Shown piece by piece: positions 12,772 to 24,271 of a stretch of 64,000 bases of DNA. The DNA is from Deuterostichococcus epilithicus. Lineage: Eukaryota; Chlorophyta; Trebouxiophyceae; Prasiolales; Stichococcaceae. The stretch spans positions 1,550,001-1,614,000 of the forward strand of contig JAVTLE010000023.1 of NCBI GenBank assembly GCA_033439295.1, in the 5' to 3' direction. The translations under genes were made by a program, and so were the position numbers. The notes under the pieces were generated by a model, which searched no databases, was not told where the DNA came from, and worked only from the letters and a program-made list of their open reading frames with translations. Numbering within the stretch: position 1 is the stretch's first letter; every line of letters begins with the position of its first letter.

Positions 12772-13126
12772 GCCACGTCGCTTGTGAAAAGATTATCGCC
12801 CCTTTCCCGAGAAAAGACTGCTAGGAATTCAAACGGCGGAGCCAGCAACGACGCACTCATCACAGAGGACTGCTCTGCCCTCACAATGTTTAGACTGCGG
12901 AAGCTTCTTGGAATTCTTGGAATTTCCAAGTCCTGCTTCGCATTTGACGTGCCATGAACCGGCTAGCACTTTGCCACTTTGCAGCTTGTCCTTGAAGCTC
13001 TGGTGCACGAGCGTCTACGCTGCTTATCAACGACCCACCAGTCAGCGCGGTGCATGGCCAGCAACAAGATATGTAGGCAGTACGCAAACCGCGTTCTGAT
13101 GTGCCAGACAGTGCATGCATGCATGG
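12772..13126. other. Intergenic between the MAPK 3' end and the ABC1K 5' end
   Basis: About 350 bases. An extra non-coding or first exon of the ABC1K gene could lie here, because its start is not fixed. I see no clear coding block or repeat. Confidence 0.35.
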
Positions 13127-16100
13127 TCATTGGGGTGCGTCCCTGGCCCCACGGTGCTCCCTGACACTGTGTCGTTCCGAAGACACCCGCTCTCCCGAGC
13201 GGCCGCTGCCGCCCGCCGCCGCCGCTGCGTTGCCACCGGTCGCAGCGGTACCCGCCTCGCCGGAGCGGCTGCTGCGGTGGTGGCGCCGCNGNNAGGAGCC
13301 CTCCCGCGGCGGTTCGTGCCCTGCCGTGGCCGCCGCGGCTGCACGCTCCTTTTTCCTCGCCTCCCGGATGTCCCGCCGCCGCTTCACAATCTCCAGATAC
13401 AGCTTCTCCCGATACTCCTCGATGGAATACTGCATTGAGGCAGCCAAGGGTGTGTCTGCTTGTCATTCAGCAACAGTCAGGTACCCTTCACCAACAGGCT
13501 GTGCGACAGGCCGACCAGGGCTGCCCGTTGCATGATGCGCAAGCGACGTGCGTCTCCGCGCTGGCAACGGTTGATGAGATTGAAGTTGTGATGGGCAGGG
13601 CGCGCCATATGGTTCGTGTCGACGGGGATGCTGATGGCGGAGCCGTGCACCGACAGTACATGGATGAAAGCCGCACCATGCATGGGCAGGGCGCACACCT
13701 TGTGGTTGTCGTCGATGGGGATGGTGATGGCGGAGCCGTGCACCGGCTCGTCGTCGCTGTTGTGGAACTGCGCCACGTACGGGTGCGCTAGCGCCTCGCC
13801 CGCCGTTATGCGCTTGTCCGGGTTAAACTGCAGCAGCTTGGCCACCTGCGCGAGGCAGCCGTGCATGGCCGTTGGAATGCTGCTGTGCCGTTGAAGTCCT
13901 CTGCAGCTGCCGTCCACCACCAGCCACAGTTGTGCAGTTGTGCACTGGACCTTGCTGCAGCCCCACCTCTGCCATGATGCAGCAGCCTGGCACGGCTGAA
14001 CCCCACCATTGCGAACAGACCGCAGGGTCCAGCGAGACAGCTGTCCCTCAGTGAGACTTTGTACTGTCTCAGGCACCGCTTAGCACTCCTCTGTGTTCAA
14101 ACTACTGCCAGCAGCCGGTGCGGCAAAGCCGTACCAGGTCGGTGGCCTCCGGGCTGGCGTTTGGGAACATGTGCTGGAAGGTTCGCGGGTTGTCCACCGG
14201 CAGGCTCTCCAGCATCGTCGCTGCAAATGGCGACTGGATCGCCGAGATGTCGTCCGTCGACGGCCGCCCTGCAGCATGTCAAGGTCCAGAGAGCTGGGAT
14301 GAGGCTGTCAAGGTGGTGCCGCGCAGCGACATTCGAGCGCCGCTGCTGGTGGCCAGCAACTTGCTTGGGCAGCGCTCTGTTGGTGAACGTATGCTACAAT
14401 GCTGCGTGGGCATACGAGGCAGCACCACATGACGGGGCGGCAGGACCAGCCCAGCGATGGGCAGGTTATGACCACCGTGCGACGACGTGCCGGCCTGACC
14501 TCTGGCAGTGCCATGCCTGACCTGTGACCTCGATGATGCGGTCCAGCTGGTTCATGGTGGAGGTGCCCGGGAAGATGGGCTTGCCGCCCAGCAGCTCCCC
14601 CAGGATGCAGCCTGCAGGCAGCATGTGACGGCTTCTGCACGAGATGTGGGATGGGCATCTGGTGTTTGTGGAGCGAGCTCCCCCTGGTGTGGCTCCCAGC
14701 CCCATAGCCCGCTGGGCTCGGCACCTTGGCAGCTCACGTGCGAGTCCTTCAGGTTTCCAACGCCGCGGCGGCCCATCGTTCTGGAGCAAAAGTCCAGCCA
14801 CCGCACACAGCGGCATCCGACCCAACAGCCATTGCAACATACTTCACAATGGCATGCTTCCGGATGAAAGCACAGGTGAGCCTTACCGCAGGACCACATG
14901 TCGACGCCGTAGGTGTATCGACTGGAGCCGAGCAGGATCTCGGGGGCACGGTACCACCGGGTGGCCACATAATCCGTCAGGATGGGGCTTGGGCCGTCGT
15001 CGGCCGCCAGCTGTGTGACGGAGCGTGCCAGGCCAAAGTCCGCCAGCTTGACCTGGCACTCGCTGTTGAGCAGCAGGTTGCTGGGCTGCGGGCAGCACCA
15101 GGGGGAATGGTGTCAGCCACCCTGGCCAAAGCCGTCTCGCCCCCGAGCGAGCTGCTTTGGACTGGATGACCGGATGCCCCTCGACCTGCCTTCATGTACC
15201 AGAGCCTCGGCACTGTGTCGCGCGGTACCCACACCGCCCAACACACCAGTTGCACCGGAAGGGGCGAGTGACGAGGCTGCTGCTCCTTGCACGAAGCAGC
15301 AGAGCGGCCATACCTTGATGTCGCGGTGCAGCAGCTCCGCTGAGTGCATGTACTTGAGCGCCTTGAGCAACTGGTACATGATGTACGACTTGTGGATCTC
15401 CTCCAGGATGTTGGCGCGGATGACGGCGTGCAGGTCCGTCTCCATGTACTCGAAGATCAGGTAGATGTCCCGGTCGTTGACCGCCTTGATGACGTTCAAT
15501 ATCCTGGATGTTTGCGCAGGTTTTACGAAAGTTGTAGGTCCTCTGGAGAGGTGTTCGGCTGGGTCTTTTGTGGGAGTGCGCATGGGCGCGGCTGCACCCG
15601 AGGCTGGTCGCTTGCTGCGCGCGGCTGATGGGGCTGTCATCCTTCATGACGTCTGAAGAACCCTCGGGTGCAAGACACACAACAGCGCTGCAAGCCTCAG
15701 CCGCAGAGGCATGTTGGACACAGCGCCGCAAGCTCAAGAACCAAGGATTGCACCTGATGATGTTCTCGTGGTTGTTGAGCTCCTGCAAGAACATGATCTC
15801 CCGGAACGTCCGCTGTGGGCAGGGACATCGCACCTCAAGCTAGCAGCGTCAGGGACAGCTGGCGGTAAGGGCGCTCGGCTACAATTGAACGGAGACAGAC
15901 TGATGCAGCACAGCAGCCAGACACCTGTGCATCTGTGGCGTTCTGAAAGGCGTCAAAGATCTTCTTCAGCGCGATCACTTCGCCTGTCTTCTTGTCCAGC
16001 GCCTTCCAAACGATGCCGTATGCCTGCACGAACGGGCAGATGTCAACGACATCCGCAACGTGCATCGAGTGCGAGATGATCAGCAGACACTGCTTACAAA

Positions 16101-16394
16101 CAGCATCAAGCGCGGAGCGGCGATGACGTTTCAGGTTGTGGCCTACCCCCTTGCCGAGCTTGCTGTGGACCTGCGGGACGCCGCATACGGGGAAGGACGT
16201 TTAGCCCTTCCCGAATCCACATGTTGCGCAGCAGGTCCTGCCATGCGTGGCAGCATCATTCAACCCGGCTAAATGACACTGTTGAGCCGTGCTCGTGGAT
16301 CAGGACATGCAGCATCGCACAATGCTTGTACCTCAAAGCGCTTGAAGACTTCCTTGTCGATCTCCTCGTTCTGGACGGAATTCCGCAGCGCCAT
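13127..16394 (-). CDS. MAP kinase, MAPK15/ERK7-like, with a TDY activation loop
   Basis: Serine/threonine MAP kinase. Exon 1 (16394-16332) reads [21 protein letters not shown] 24-base exon (16170-16147) encodes VHSKLGKG, and the next exon continues [16 protein letters not shown], completing the glycine loop. The ATP-binding lysine is in [11 protein letters not shown]. The catalytic loop reads LLHRDIKPSNLLLN and the activation loop reads [19 protein letters not shown]. Then follow [20 protein letters not shown] and [20 protein letters not shown]. After the kinase come the ERK7-type segment [22 protein letters not shown] and a basic, low-complexity tail ending in TGA at 13127. Animal MAPK15/ERK7 carries TEY and acts in cilium formation; here the phosphosite is TDY. 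A few N bases lie in the tail (about 13290-13293). Confidence 0.88.
13590..13745 (-). repeat. Exon end copied into the downstream intron (MAPK)
   Basis: The last bases of a MAPK exon and its donor (13681-13745, encoding [15 protein letters not shown]) recur at 13590-13652 in the following intron, about 91 bases away with roughly 80 percent identity. The intronic copy still reads [15 protein letters not shown], but its donor GT is lost. Confidence 0.9.
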
Positions 16395-17034
16395 CGCAGC
16401 CAGGCCCCGTCCCGCCAGATTTTGTGGACGTCAGCAAAGACTCTTGCGCGTCATCTGGCGCTGGCTTGCTGCTGGGGCCACCAGCAGTCCGGTGATCGAA
16501 AAGCTGTTTCCGAGCCTGAAGTGCAACCGTTCGCCGGAAGGGTCTATAGTATGGATCAGAAAACGCAATGGTCAAAGTCAGCAACACGCCAGGCGTAGTG
16601 AGACGCAACCTGCTTGGATTCCCAGATCAGTTCAAACGCTTAGTGTTTTTCCACCAGCGAGCGAGGCGTTGCGATCAATGCTGCAGTGACCTGTGTACGT
16701 TTGCTGCACAACTGTTGGTGGCTGCAGACACCTGGTTTGGGCATCCCTTCTTCAAATTGGCTGTCGTGCAAGCATGGCGACGACTGTGTGAAGACGTTTG
16801 TCTGACTGGGTCTGGCCTGGCCAGCTTCCAGCAAATTCAGTTCCGGCACTGAGCGGCGCCAGGGTTTGCAATGGGACACGAACAGCTCGCTGCGCAGCGG
16901 CTTGTGAGAGAGCACAGGCGAAGCAGCACACCGGAGGATCCAGCGGACTCATTGTCGTACCACCCATTTGCAAACGTATATTAAAATCTGCTGTCGAGGT
17001 TGTAGGACCATTTCTCCTACTGTCCTTTCGCCGC
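16395..17034. other. Intergenic, divergent promoters of MAPK and prenylcysteine oxidase
   Basis: About 640 bases between two genes facing away from each other, so it must hold both promoters. I see no further gene. An open frame runs leftward through it from the oxidase start, but it lacks family motifs. Confidence 0.5.
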
Positions 17035-20000
17035 ATGCTTCTCGCCATGGCTAAGGTCGCGGCCGTTGCGCTGCTGGTGGCGTGCAGCATGACGCTGCTG
17101 CTCACGGCGCCGCCAGCGGAGGGCTCCGACAAGCCGCAGGTCGCCATCATCGGCGGAGGCATCGGGGGCAGCGCGGCGGCGTACTTCGTGCGCCAGCTTT
17201 GCGGCGACCATGTGGCCATTCACGTGTTCGAGCGCGAACATGTGGGCGGTCGCCTTATGAGCCTGGAGTACGAGGGCGGCACCTACGAATTGGGCGGGTC
17301 CATGGTGAGGCAGCCTGTCTCAGAACGTGCGACTCCATGCAGCGTGGCACGCCGCTTCTCTGCTCACGCGCTGCCAGCACCCTGGCTGAATTTGCTGAGC
17401 ATGCTGTGCGCTGGCGCAGGTCTATGAGGACAACATGTACATCAGGTGCGTGCCATATCTTGCAGTCCCTGAGACGGGCCCAGCACGCAGGCGTCCTGGA
17501 GAGGCTGGTTGTTCTGCGCCATGCAATGAAGGAGTGAGCGTACCTGGGTTGCCTCTGTGCGACGCTGGGCTGGATCGCCTCCGAGTGCGCCGTGTCGCAG
17601 GGAGCTGGCGGATGCAATGGGCCTGGTGCGGGTGGATCCCGGCAGCGGCCCGGAGGCAGACAGCTCGCCCTTCTCCCTCTTCGACGGGCACGAGTTTGTG
17701 TTCAACCAGTCGTCCTGGTCCGCCGTCAACCTGTGGCGCATGTACCGGCGCTACGGCACCGCGCCGCTGCGCTTCCAGGGCCGCCCGGCCGCCATGTTCC
17801 ACCGCTTCCTGCGCATCTACGAGGCGCAGGGCAACGGAACGGCGTTCGAGACGCCGGAAGCGCTGCTGCGCGCCGTGGGGCTGTACCACCTCACGCAGCG
17901 CAGCCTGCGACGGCAGCTGGCGGTGAGATTCCTGGCGGCCTCCCAGAGACAGCATTAGCTTCTGTTTGGGATGCACTTGAAGGAGATGCACTCGAAGGAG
18001 ATGCTTCAGTATGCATTCGATCCTGTCCATGCTGAACTGGCCATGTTGCTGACTGCATCACGGCTCGGCTGCATTGGATGACTTGTAAACCAAGTTCCTC
18101 TCTTCCGCCACAGAGAAGCATGGGCACGGACGAGAGCTCGCACCGCTTTGCGTCAGAGTTTGTGGCGGCGGTGAACCGCGTCAACTACAATCAGGACAAC
18201 GGCATTAACGCCCTCGCAGGTGGGTCGCAATGCAGGCTAGACATCGTGGCGATATCTTTTGCTGCTGATGTAGCCCCCTGACGGCAACAGCACCAGCAGG
18301 GTACCGCAAAGCCCTGAAACTGCACGGACGCCAGCACGGCGGCTGCCGAAGCTCAAATGGCCTCCAGAGCGGTGGTCAAGCGAGGCTGACACAAAACCGT
18401 GCAGGCATGGTGTCCATGCTACCAGCGACGGACTCGCGCATCTTCAAGATCGTGGGCGGCAACCAGCTGCTGCCCGAGGCGCTGCTTAAGGCGGCACGCG
18501 TGCGGCTCAAGTACGGCTGGGCGGTCAACGAGGTGCGCTGCTCCTGGAGTAGAGGATCTGTCACGCTCAATGCACCAAGGAGCTTTCAGGATGTGATCAA
18601 GCTTGTAGCAGACCAGTGCTGTGCGCAGGCGGAATGGTGCAGCCAGAATGAGGCCGCCGGCTGCACCTGAAACGATGTTCCTGGTTTGGCACATCAGGTG
18701 CGGTTGGCAAAGAACAAAGGGTACGAGCTGCACGCTGTGCGGGTGCCTGGAATGGACAGCGGCCGGCGGCACTCCCGCTGGGACCAGGTGTGGCGCGTGG
18801 GGTTTGGAAGTGCAACAACCGTGCACGATGCAACATGAAACACACCCCTTTGTGCAGATGGTAGCAGAACTGTGGATGGGTGGTGCCGCCGCCCTGCTGG
18901 GCACTGAAGCCGATGCGTGCATACATGCCGCATAGTCGCATGGGTGCCTTTGTATTCATGTACACTCCTTGCGCAGCGACACACCCGAGAGTTTCCTCGA
19001 CATTGGACGCCTCCGCCAGCAGCTCATCGCATCCTGACGCCTTATTAGGAGTGCGGGTACAGCTTTCACAAGCGATGCAGGAGGTGGCGGGGCCCTACGC
19101 GGCCGTCATCATAGCGGCGCCGCTGGAGCAGAGCAAGTTGCGCTTCAAGGGCGTGCACGTGACGCCGCCGCCGCGGCGGGAATACCAGCGTGTGGTGACG
19201 ACGTACGTGACCGGCCGACTGCGGGCCGGCTACTTTGGCGTGCAGACGCTGCCCACTGGTGCGTGACGCTGGCCGCCAACACCGTAATAACTCACGACTG
19301 GCCTGGTTATAACATCGCTCCACGATGCTGTGTTACGCACCCGCGTGGTCAGCATGACCGGTGGGTATTGACTGGAAGCAGTTCCCGCTTGCCATGTGTC
19401 CGACAAGCAGGACGGGTATGTTGGCTGCAGACCAAGTGCTGGTCACCGAGGCAGCAGACACGCCCTTCAGCGTCATCTCGCCGCTGCGCCGGCTGCCGTC
19501 GGGGCTGACGCTCTTCAAGCTGTTTTCCAGCCAGCCACTCGGCAAGGAGCTGTACCAGCTGTTTGACAACGCCACGCTGGTGGGTGTCCCACACTCAGCA
19601 AGCCCTATCAAGCCAACAGCAGCTGGCAGTACACGCTACAGGTCCTTGACGTGAGCAAAACATTACACTCCGAAACTGCCGTCAAGCCGACCAGAAGTTG
19701 AGCAGAAGGCATTGCCATGTTTCGACGGTGCCCTGTGCTGATCCTGAAGGTCGACGAGCATGACTGGCGCGCGTACCCGCACTTTGCGCCGCCTGAGGAA
19801 TTCCCACCCTTCCGGCTCGCCAAGGGTATCTTCTACAACAGCGCCCTGGAGAACGCTGCCTCAGCTATGGTGAAAGCACGTTCACATGCACCGTCTGCAT
19901 GCCCACAATGCTGCAGTGTGCCTGTGGGCGAGTGGATTGCATGGCTGGCAGCTGCGGAGTGTATTTGCTGCATGCCCTGGGCCGCTCCTCGAGTATCGAA

Positions 20001-20156
20001 ACAGATGCATCATCCTGAAAACACCTGCTGCAGGAGATGTCAGCCATTGCAGCCAAGAACTCGGCGTTGCTGCTGCACGAGCACATGACCTCGCACTTCG
20101 GCCTTGCCGAGGCTCTGGCCGAGCCCGCGGAGCCCGAACTTGTGGCGGACGCCTGA
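17035..20156 (+). CDS. Prenylcysteine oxidase/lyase (FCLY/PCYOX1 family)
   Basis: FAD-dependent thioether oxidase that breaks down prenylcysteine released from prenylated proteins; it acts in the secretory or lysosomal compartment. From the start at 17035, a hydrophobic signal-like segment (residues 8-26) is followed by the FAD-binding GGGIGGS at residues 40-46 and then EREHVGGRLMSLEYEGGTYE and LGGSM, ending exon 1 at 17304. A 26-base exon (17420-17445, VYEDNMYI) precedes the exon from 17601 (ELADAMGLVRVD, NQSSWSAVNLWRMYRRYG). Later exons read NRVNYNQDNGINALAG, IVGGNQLLPEALLKAA, YAAVIIAAPLEQSKLRFKGV, PFSVISPLRRLPSGLTLFKL and YPHFAPPEEFPPFRLAKGIF. The last exon ends in TGA at 20154-20156. The start at 17047 (MAKVAAV) is an alternative. 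An intron holds a short 15-base tandem repeat near 17970-18009. Confidence 0.9.
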
Positions 20157-20597
20157 GCCGGAGGCATGACCACACTGGCCGCGCGTCGCAGGTTGTATTA
20201 GTCGACAGGCAAAACTCAGCAGCGGCATTTCGTTACCAAGGGGACCAAAATGTGCACTCTTCTTTCATGTGGTACATCATGTTGCCTAGGTACATCTTGA
20301 AGGAGTGAGTTTGCATCAGCCAGTCGACGGGGCGCTGTCTTCCCAAAACATGTACTCGGGGCCAGGCGGTGCCCCTCCAGAACCGGGTCAGCCCTGGATG
20401 ATTTGTTCGGTTTCGTCGGTTTCGTCTGACAGGGTGCATGTTGTCCATATGCGCGGCTTGCTTGGCAATGCATGCTTGCCGGGTTTGACGCAAGACTTGA
20501 AGATGCGCAAACATGTTTCGACTGTAAACTACTCTTCCAGCGCACCGCAGCAGGAGACATCTGGAAAAGAGCCGACCATTGCGGGCACAGTCAGGCT
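20157..20597. other. Intergenic, convergent 3' ends
   Basis: About 440 bases between the stops of the oxidase (plus) and the ARGLU1-like gene (minus). It serves as both 3' untranslated regions. No other feature is visible. Confidence 0.5.
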
Positions 20598-23500
20598 TCA
20601 CAGCGACAGCTTGAACGAGATCTTTTCCCGCTTGCCGTTCTTCCCGGTGCCCAGGATCTTCTGCTGGTCCTTTTTCTTCTTCTTGTCCTCCTTGTCCCGT
20701 TTCGTTTTGTCCGCCTGCATCTTCATCTGCAGCTCCAGAAGACGCTGCTCCGCCGCGGATTGCTCCGCCTTTGCAGCCAGCTGCCGGGCCTCCTGTTCCT
20801 GTGGTTTTGGGGGCGGCACAGGGAGTGCGTCATGCGCCGCAGAATGCACATGGATGACTGGGCGTTGACGGGGCTCTCCAACACAGCCGCGCTGCCGGGC
20901 AACTGCCCTCATGACCAGGATCAAGCACAGCCGCGGCTCGATTCGATTCGCAACAAGGCCAGGTCTTTCGGGTATCGCTGCATGCGATCGTGTGCCGCCT
21001 GGCGGCGGGCAGCCGTCAGGTCCTGCGTGGGCGCAGGGGAGTGGATCCCTTGCCAGAAATTCCACTGTCTGGCGGCGGGTGGCCAACCAGGCCCTGTGTG
21101 GCTCATGGGGATGGGGCCCCAGGCGGGAGACGTCTAGCAAAGGACGGGGCATCCGAAGCAAAACATACCGCCTGGCGGCGCGCGGCCTCCAGGCCCTGTA
21201 GCTCTGCCTTTTTGGAGTCGATGGCCGCCTTGGCCTGTGCCTGCTCCTCCTCCATCGCCGCCCGCTCCGCCTCCAGTTCCGCTTCGACTTGCTCCTCCAG
21301 CACCTGTGGTGCAAGGAACCATGACATCATGTTGTTTGGAGTTTTCCGACCGGTGAAGAGCCCGCTCCGCCCCCCTGTTTCGCTGCAAACTGTTTGTCCA
21401 GCACCCATGACGCCGCAGGACATTGATTCTGACTCCGAGTTCAAAATTCTACCAAATTGGTGGAAAGCGTGCTCTGTCTCCAGCTGCTTTTCCAGCACTT
21501 GCGGCGCAGAGTTCTTGAATGACGTTTGTAGGCAGCAACAGCCAGCTCGGTTACTGGCGAGCTGCCTGCCTGACATGCTGGTAGCACGCGCGCGGCGGGA
21601 CTTGCTCTTCCAGCGATCCTCGTGCAGGAAGATGACACGAGCTTGCTTGCCTTCAGCCTGGCATCCTGTTTCTGCCGGCAGAGTGCAGCTCTACAGAATG
21701 CGCCACACATGAGGCCACAGTGTGCTGGCAGGGTGCGCCACTTACCCGCCCTCCTCTGGACTTTCACCAGTTCATGACCTCCACCTGTGCTGGCCCGATC
21801 GGACCCGCAGCAGCTGGGCAGCGGCTTGGCGCTCACTCCATCGGCGCTCACTCCAGCAACCTTGCTGCGGCGCCTGCAGCGGGGTCTGATGCAGCCGACC
21901 CCGAACTGCCTCCAGCTTGACAGGCGGCCAAACAAGCGGACTGTGTCTCCCCAGTGGCTCTCGACTGCCTCCACGTAGCTTTCCGGCAGGAAGAATGTCA
22001 TTAAGGGCTAGACAGAGTCACCGTGCACTCAGCGTCCAGCCGCCTGCAGCGACTGCTTCACCGCATCCGGCTCCATCTGGATTTATTGAGATGGGGGTTC
22101 GTGGTTGAGAGAGGCACTACATCCTGGACAGTAGCAGTGTTCACCTTGCGCTCGGCATCCAGCCGCGCCTGCAGCGACTCCTTCACGGCATCCGACTCCA
22201 GCACCTCCGCCACCCGCTGGTCCACCAGCCGCGCCACCTGCGCACACAAACATGGCCCCAGTTACTCACCGGACATGAAATTAGCACCATCTGCTGCGTC
22301 TCCGGTTCAGGCTGGTGAGCACGTTGCAGCCAGTGGCCGCGGATGCGGTGCAGGCCGGCGGCAGCAACGATGTCAAGCGGAGCTCTGGGAGCTGCTCAGG
22401 TGATTAAGAAGAATCACAGGCTGGCAGACATGGCGAGCGGTTTGCCCTGCACCTGTCTGGCGACCTCCTCCTCGATGAGGCGCTCCTCCAGCGTCTGCCG
22501 CCGAGCGTCTGCTTCCGCCTTCCGCCTGCACCAGATCATTGCGGCATGAGCAACTGCCGCTACATGCATGCAGGGCCTGTCTGCTGTGCGGCAGCGGGTA
22601 GTCTCAAACTGCAGTGTGCCCACGGCAGAGCGGCCGCTAGCAGGTGCCGCGGCAGTGCAGCGCGGTGGCAAAGCCACATGATAAAATCCGGTTCCAGCTT
22701 TTCCAGGCAGCCGACAGGCAGCCAGGTGGGCGAAAGGTGACCAACCTTAGGCGGTCTGCCTCTGCCTTTGCGGCCGCCGCTGCGCGCTCTCGCTCGACGC
22801 TTGCCGAGGAGCGGCGCGCCCGCGGCGGGCTGGCCGCCTGCTTTCCACCTCCCCTGCTGCCGCCAGGCCTGCCCCTGTTGCCGCTCGCCTTCCTCCGTGC
22901 CGGAGAGGCGCTCCTGCTGCGGCTGCGGCTGGGGCTGGCAGTGGGGCTGTGGCCGCGCCGCCGGCGCCTGGGGGGGCTGCGCGATGGCGACCGCCGGCCG
23001 NCCGGCCGCCGGGCNGGCAACTGCGGGGAGCGCCGCGGAGAGCGCCGCCGTCGCCGGGGGGAGGGCGATCGCCTCCGGGGCGGCAGCGGTGATGGCGGCG
23101 TGCAACGCCGCTGACGCACATCGCGCCGCGGCGAGCGGGACCGCCGGTGCCGGTCAGGCGCTCTGGAGTCGTGCCTGCAGCGTCGGAGGCGCGTATCAGG
23201 GCTCCACCTGACACCTGGTGGCCGGTGCATCCACGTGCTTGGTGGCAGACAGTGATTGAGTGCGGGGCGCGCCAGACTGGTGTGTGCGCCGCTAGCCTCT
23301 GCAGCGGCGCGCGCAGGCGCACCGGACTGGGGAAGCATCAGTCCCGGTTCTTGGCACGCTTCATGAGCTAGCCTGCCCCGCTGGCGAGGCCACCGGCCTC
23401 CAGTGACGTAGAGAGGAACTTCAGGTTGTGTTTCCGGTATTGGCGCATAAGGATTCAGAGGCACGGCGGAACAGAGGCCCAGGGAGCCGCACAGGGAGGT

Positions 23501-23671
23501 TGAGACTGGTCTTCGGTACCTGCGAGATGCAGATCTGCTGTGCCTTCGAGGGGGGCTTGCGCTGCGGTCTCTGTCGCTGCGCCGCTTGTGCCGCGGCCGG
23601 TCACTGTCTTTGCTGCGGCTCCTGCTTCTCTTGTCGTGTCGCTGGGGTGACCGCGATCTGGATCGCCCCAT
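20598..23671 (-). CDS. ARGLU1-like arginine/serine- and glutamate-rich splicing regulator
   Basis: Nuclear RS-type protein; human ARGLU1 works in splicing and in nuclear-receptor transcription. The start at 23671 gives MGRSRSRSPQRHDKRSRSRS followed by long RS/RD/RP-rich exons to about 22750, interrupted by N bases near 23000. The second half is helical and charged: RRQTLEERLIEEEVARQVQ (about 22440-22510), VARLVDQRVAEVLESDAVKE (about 22170-22245), VLEEQVEAELEAERAAMEEE (about 21240-21302) and a tail KKKKKDQQKILGTGK ending in SFKLSL and TGA at 20598. The paired VxQRVAEVLES helix and the KIILGxGK...SFSLK-type C-terminus are the family hallmarks. Several introns carry copies of neighbouring exon edges (three separate repeats listed here). 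Confidence 0.82.
20994..21200 (-). repeat. Exon end present as three copies (ARGLU1-like gene)
   Basis: The exon end at 21169-21200 (encoding LEAARRQA, before donor GTATG) has two diverged copies in the following intron, at 20994-21024 and 21068-21099. All share CTGGCGGCG and a CAGG(C/T)CCTG block. Confidence 0.8.
21270..21632 (-). repeat. Exon start with two diverged copies in the upstream intron (ARGLU1-like gene)
   Basis: The exon start encoding VLEEQVEAE (about 21270-21315, with its acceptor) resembles 21468-21512, which reads as VLEKQLETE after an AAG, and also 21599-21632, which shares GACTTGCTC.TCCAGC. Confidence 0.65.
22026..22200 (-). repeat. Exon segment copied into the downstream intron (ARGLU1-like gene)
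   Basis: About 52 bases of the exon encoding ESDAVKESLQARLDAE (22147-22200) recur at 22026-22076 inside the next intron, with roughly 85 percent identity. The spacing is about 122 bases. Confidence 0.88.
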
Positions 23672-24271
23672 CACTGAAAGCCTTCTGCGGGGGCCAGACG
23701 CTCTCCTGAGCTGCAGAAAACCACAAGGATTCGCCTGCCAATGACCGCTGTTCGACACCCCGGCGGGCAACGTCGCTCGTAAAGACTATCTGTCACAGAA
23801 GACGCGGATTTTCGCTGATCCTTTTTTTGTAGGTGTGCACCGATGCGGCGGCCTCAGCGCTGAAAGCTGGTTTGGAGCAAGGGGAAAGGCAGAGACCTTG
23901 CTGTATTCTAGCATTCCCCTTGCTTGACAATTTTTTCGAGCAGCTTGCCAAACGGCAGATTCCATCCTCGCAGAGGTGTCTCAAAGCGAAGGTGTATTAC
24001 TCTCTGCTACTCATAGTCCGCCTCGCAGTTAGCCAGGTGACTCTGGAAATTTTCGATGCGATCTGAGCAACCTAGATTCGCGTTTGGTAGCATCGCCACT
24101 TGAACATACAGCCTCAGGTTGCACATCCTCCTGGAAGGGCTGCGATTGGGGTTAGGCACTGCCCTGATCTGCCGTCTCGGCGATTCCACGTAGTCGGCGG
24201 TCGCGCACACACCTACCACTGGGAGGCACACCAACGTCTTTTCTCAGTTGTACCGCTCTGTTTTGCTGCCC
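23672..24271. other. Intergenic, divergent promoters of ARGLU1-like and DHHC genes
   Basis: About 600 bases between two divergent starts; the rightward gene could start at 24248 instead. No repeat or RNA gene is visible. Confidence 0.45.

Noticed and set aside
16798-17034. Upstream extension of the prenylcysteine oxidase to 16798
   Set aside because: The frame is open, but the signal-like segment and family match begin at 17035. The extension would bury the signal peptide.
22637-23770. 377-codon frame as a separate RS-rich protein
   Set aside because: Its RS-rich parts are exons of the ARGLU1-like gene, and the frame also runs through introns.
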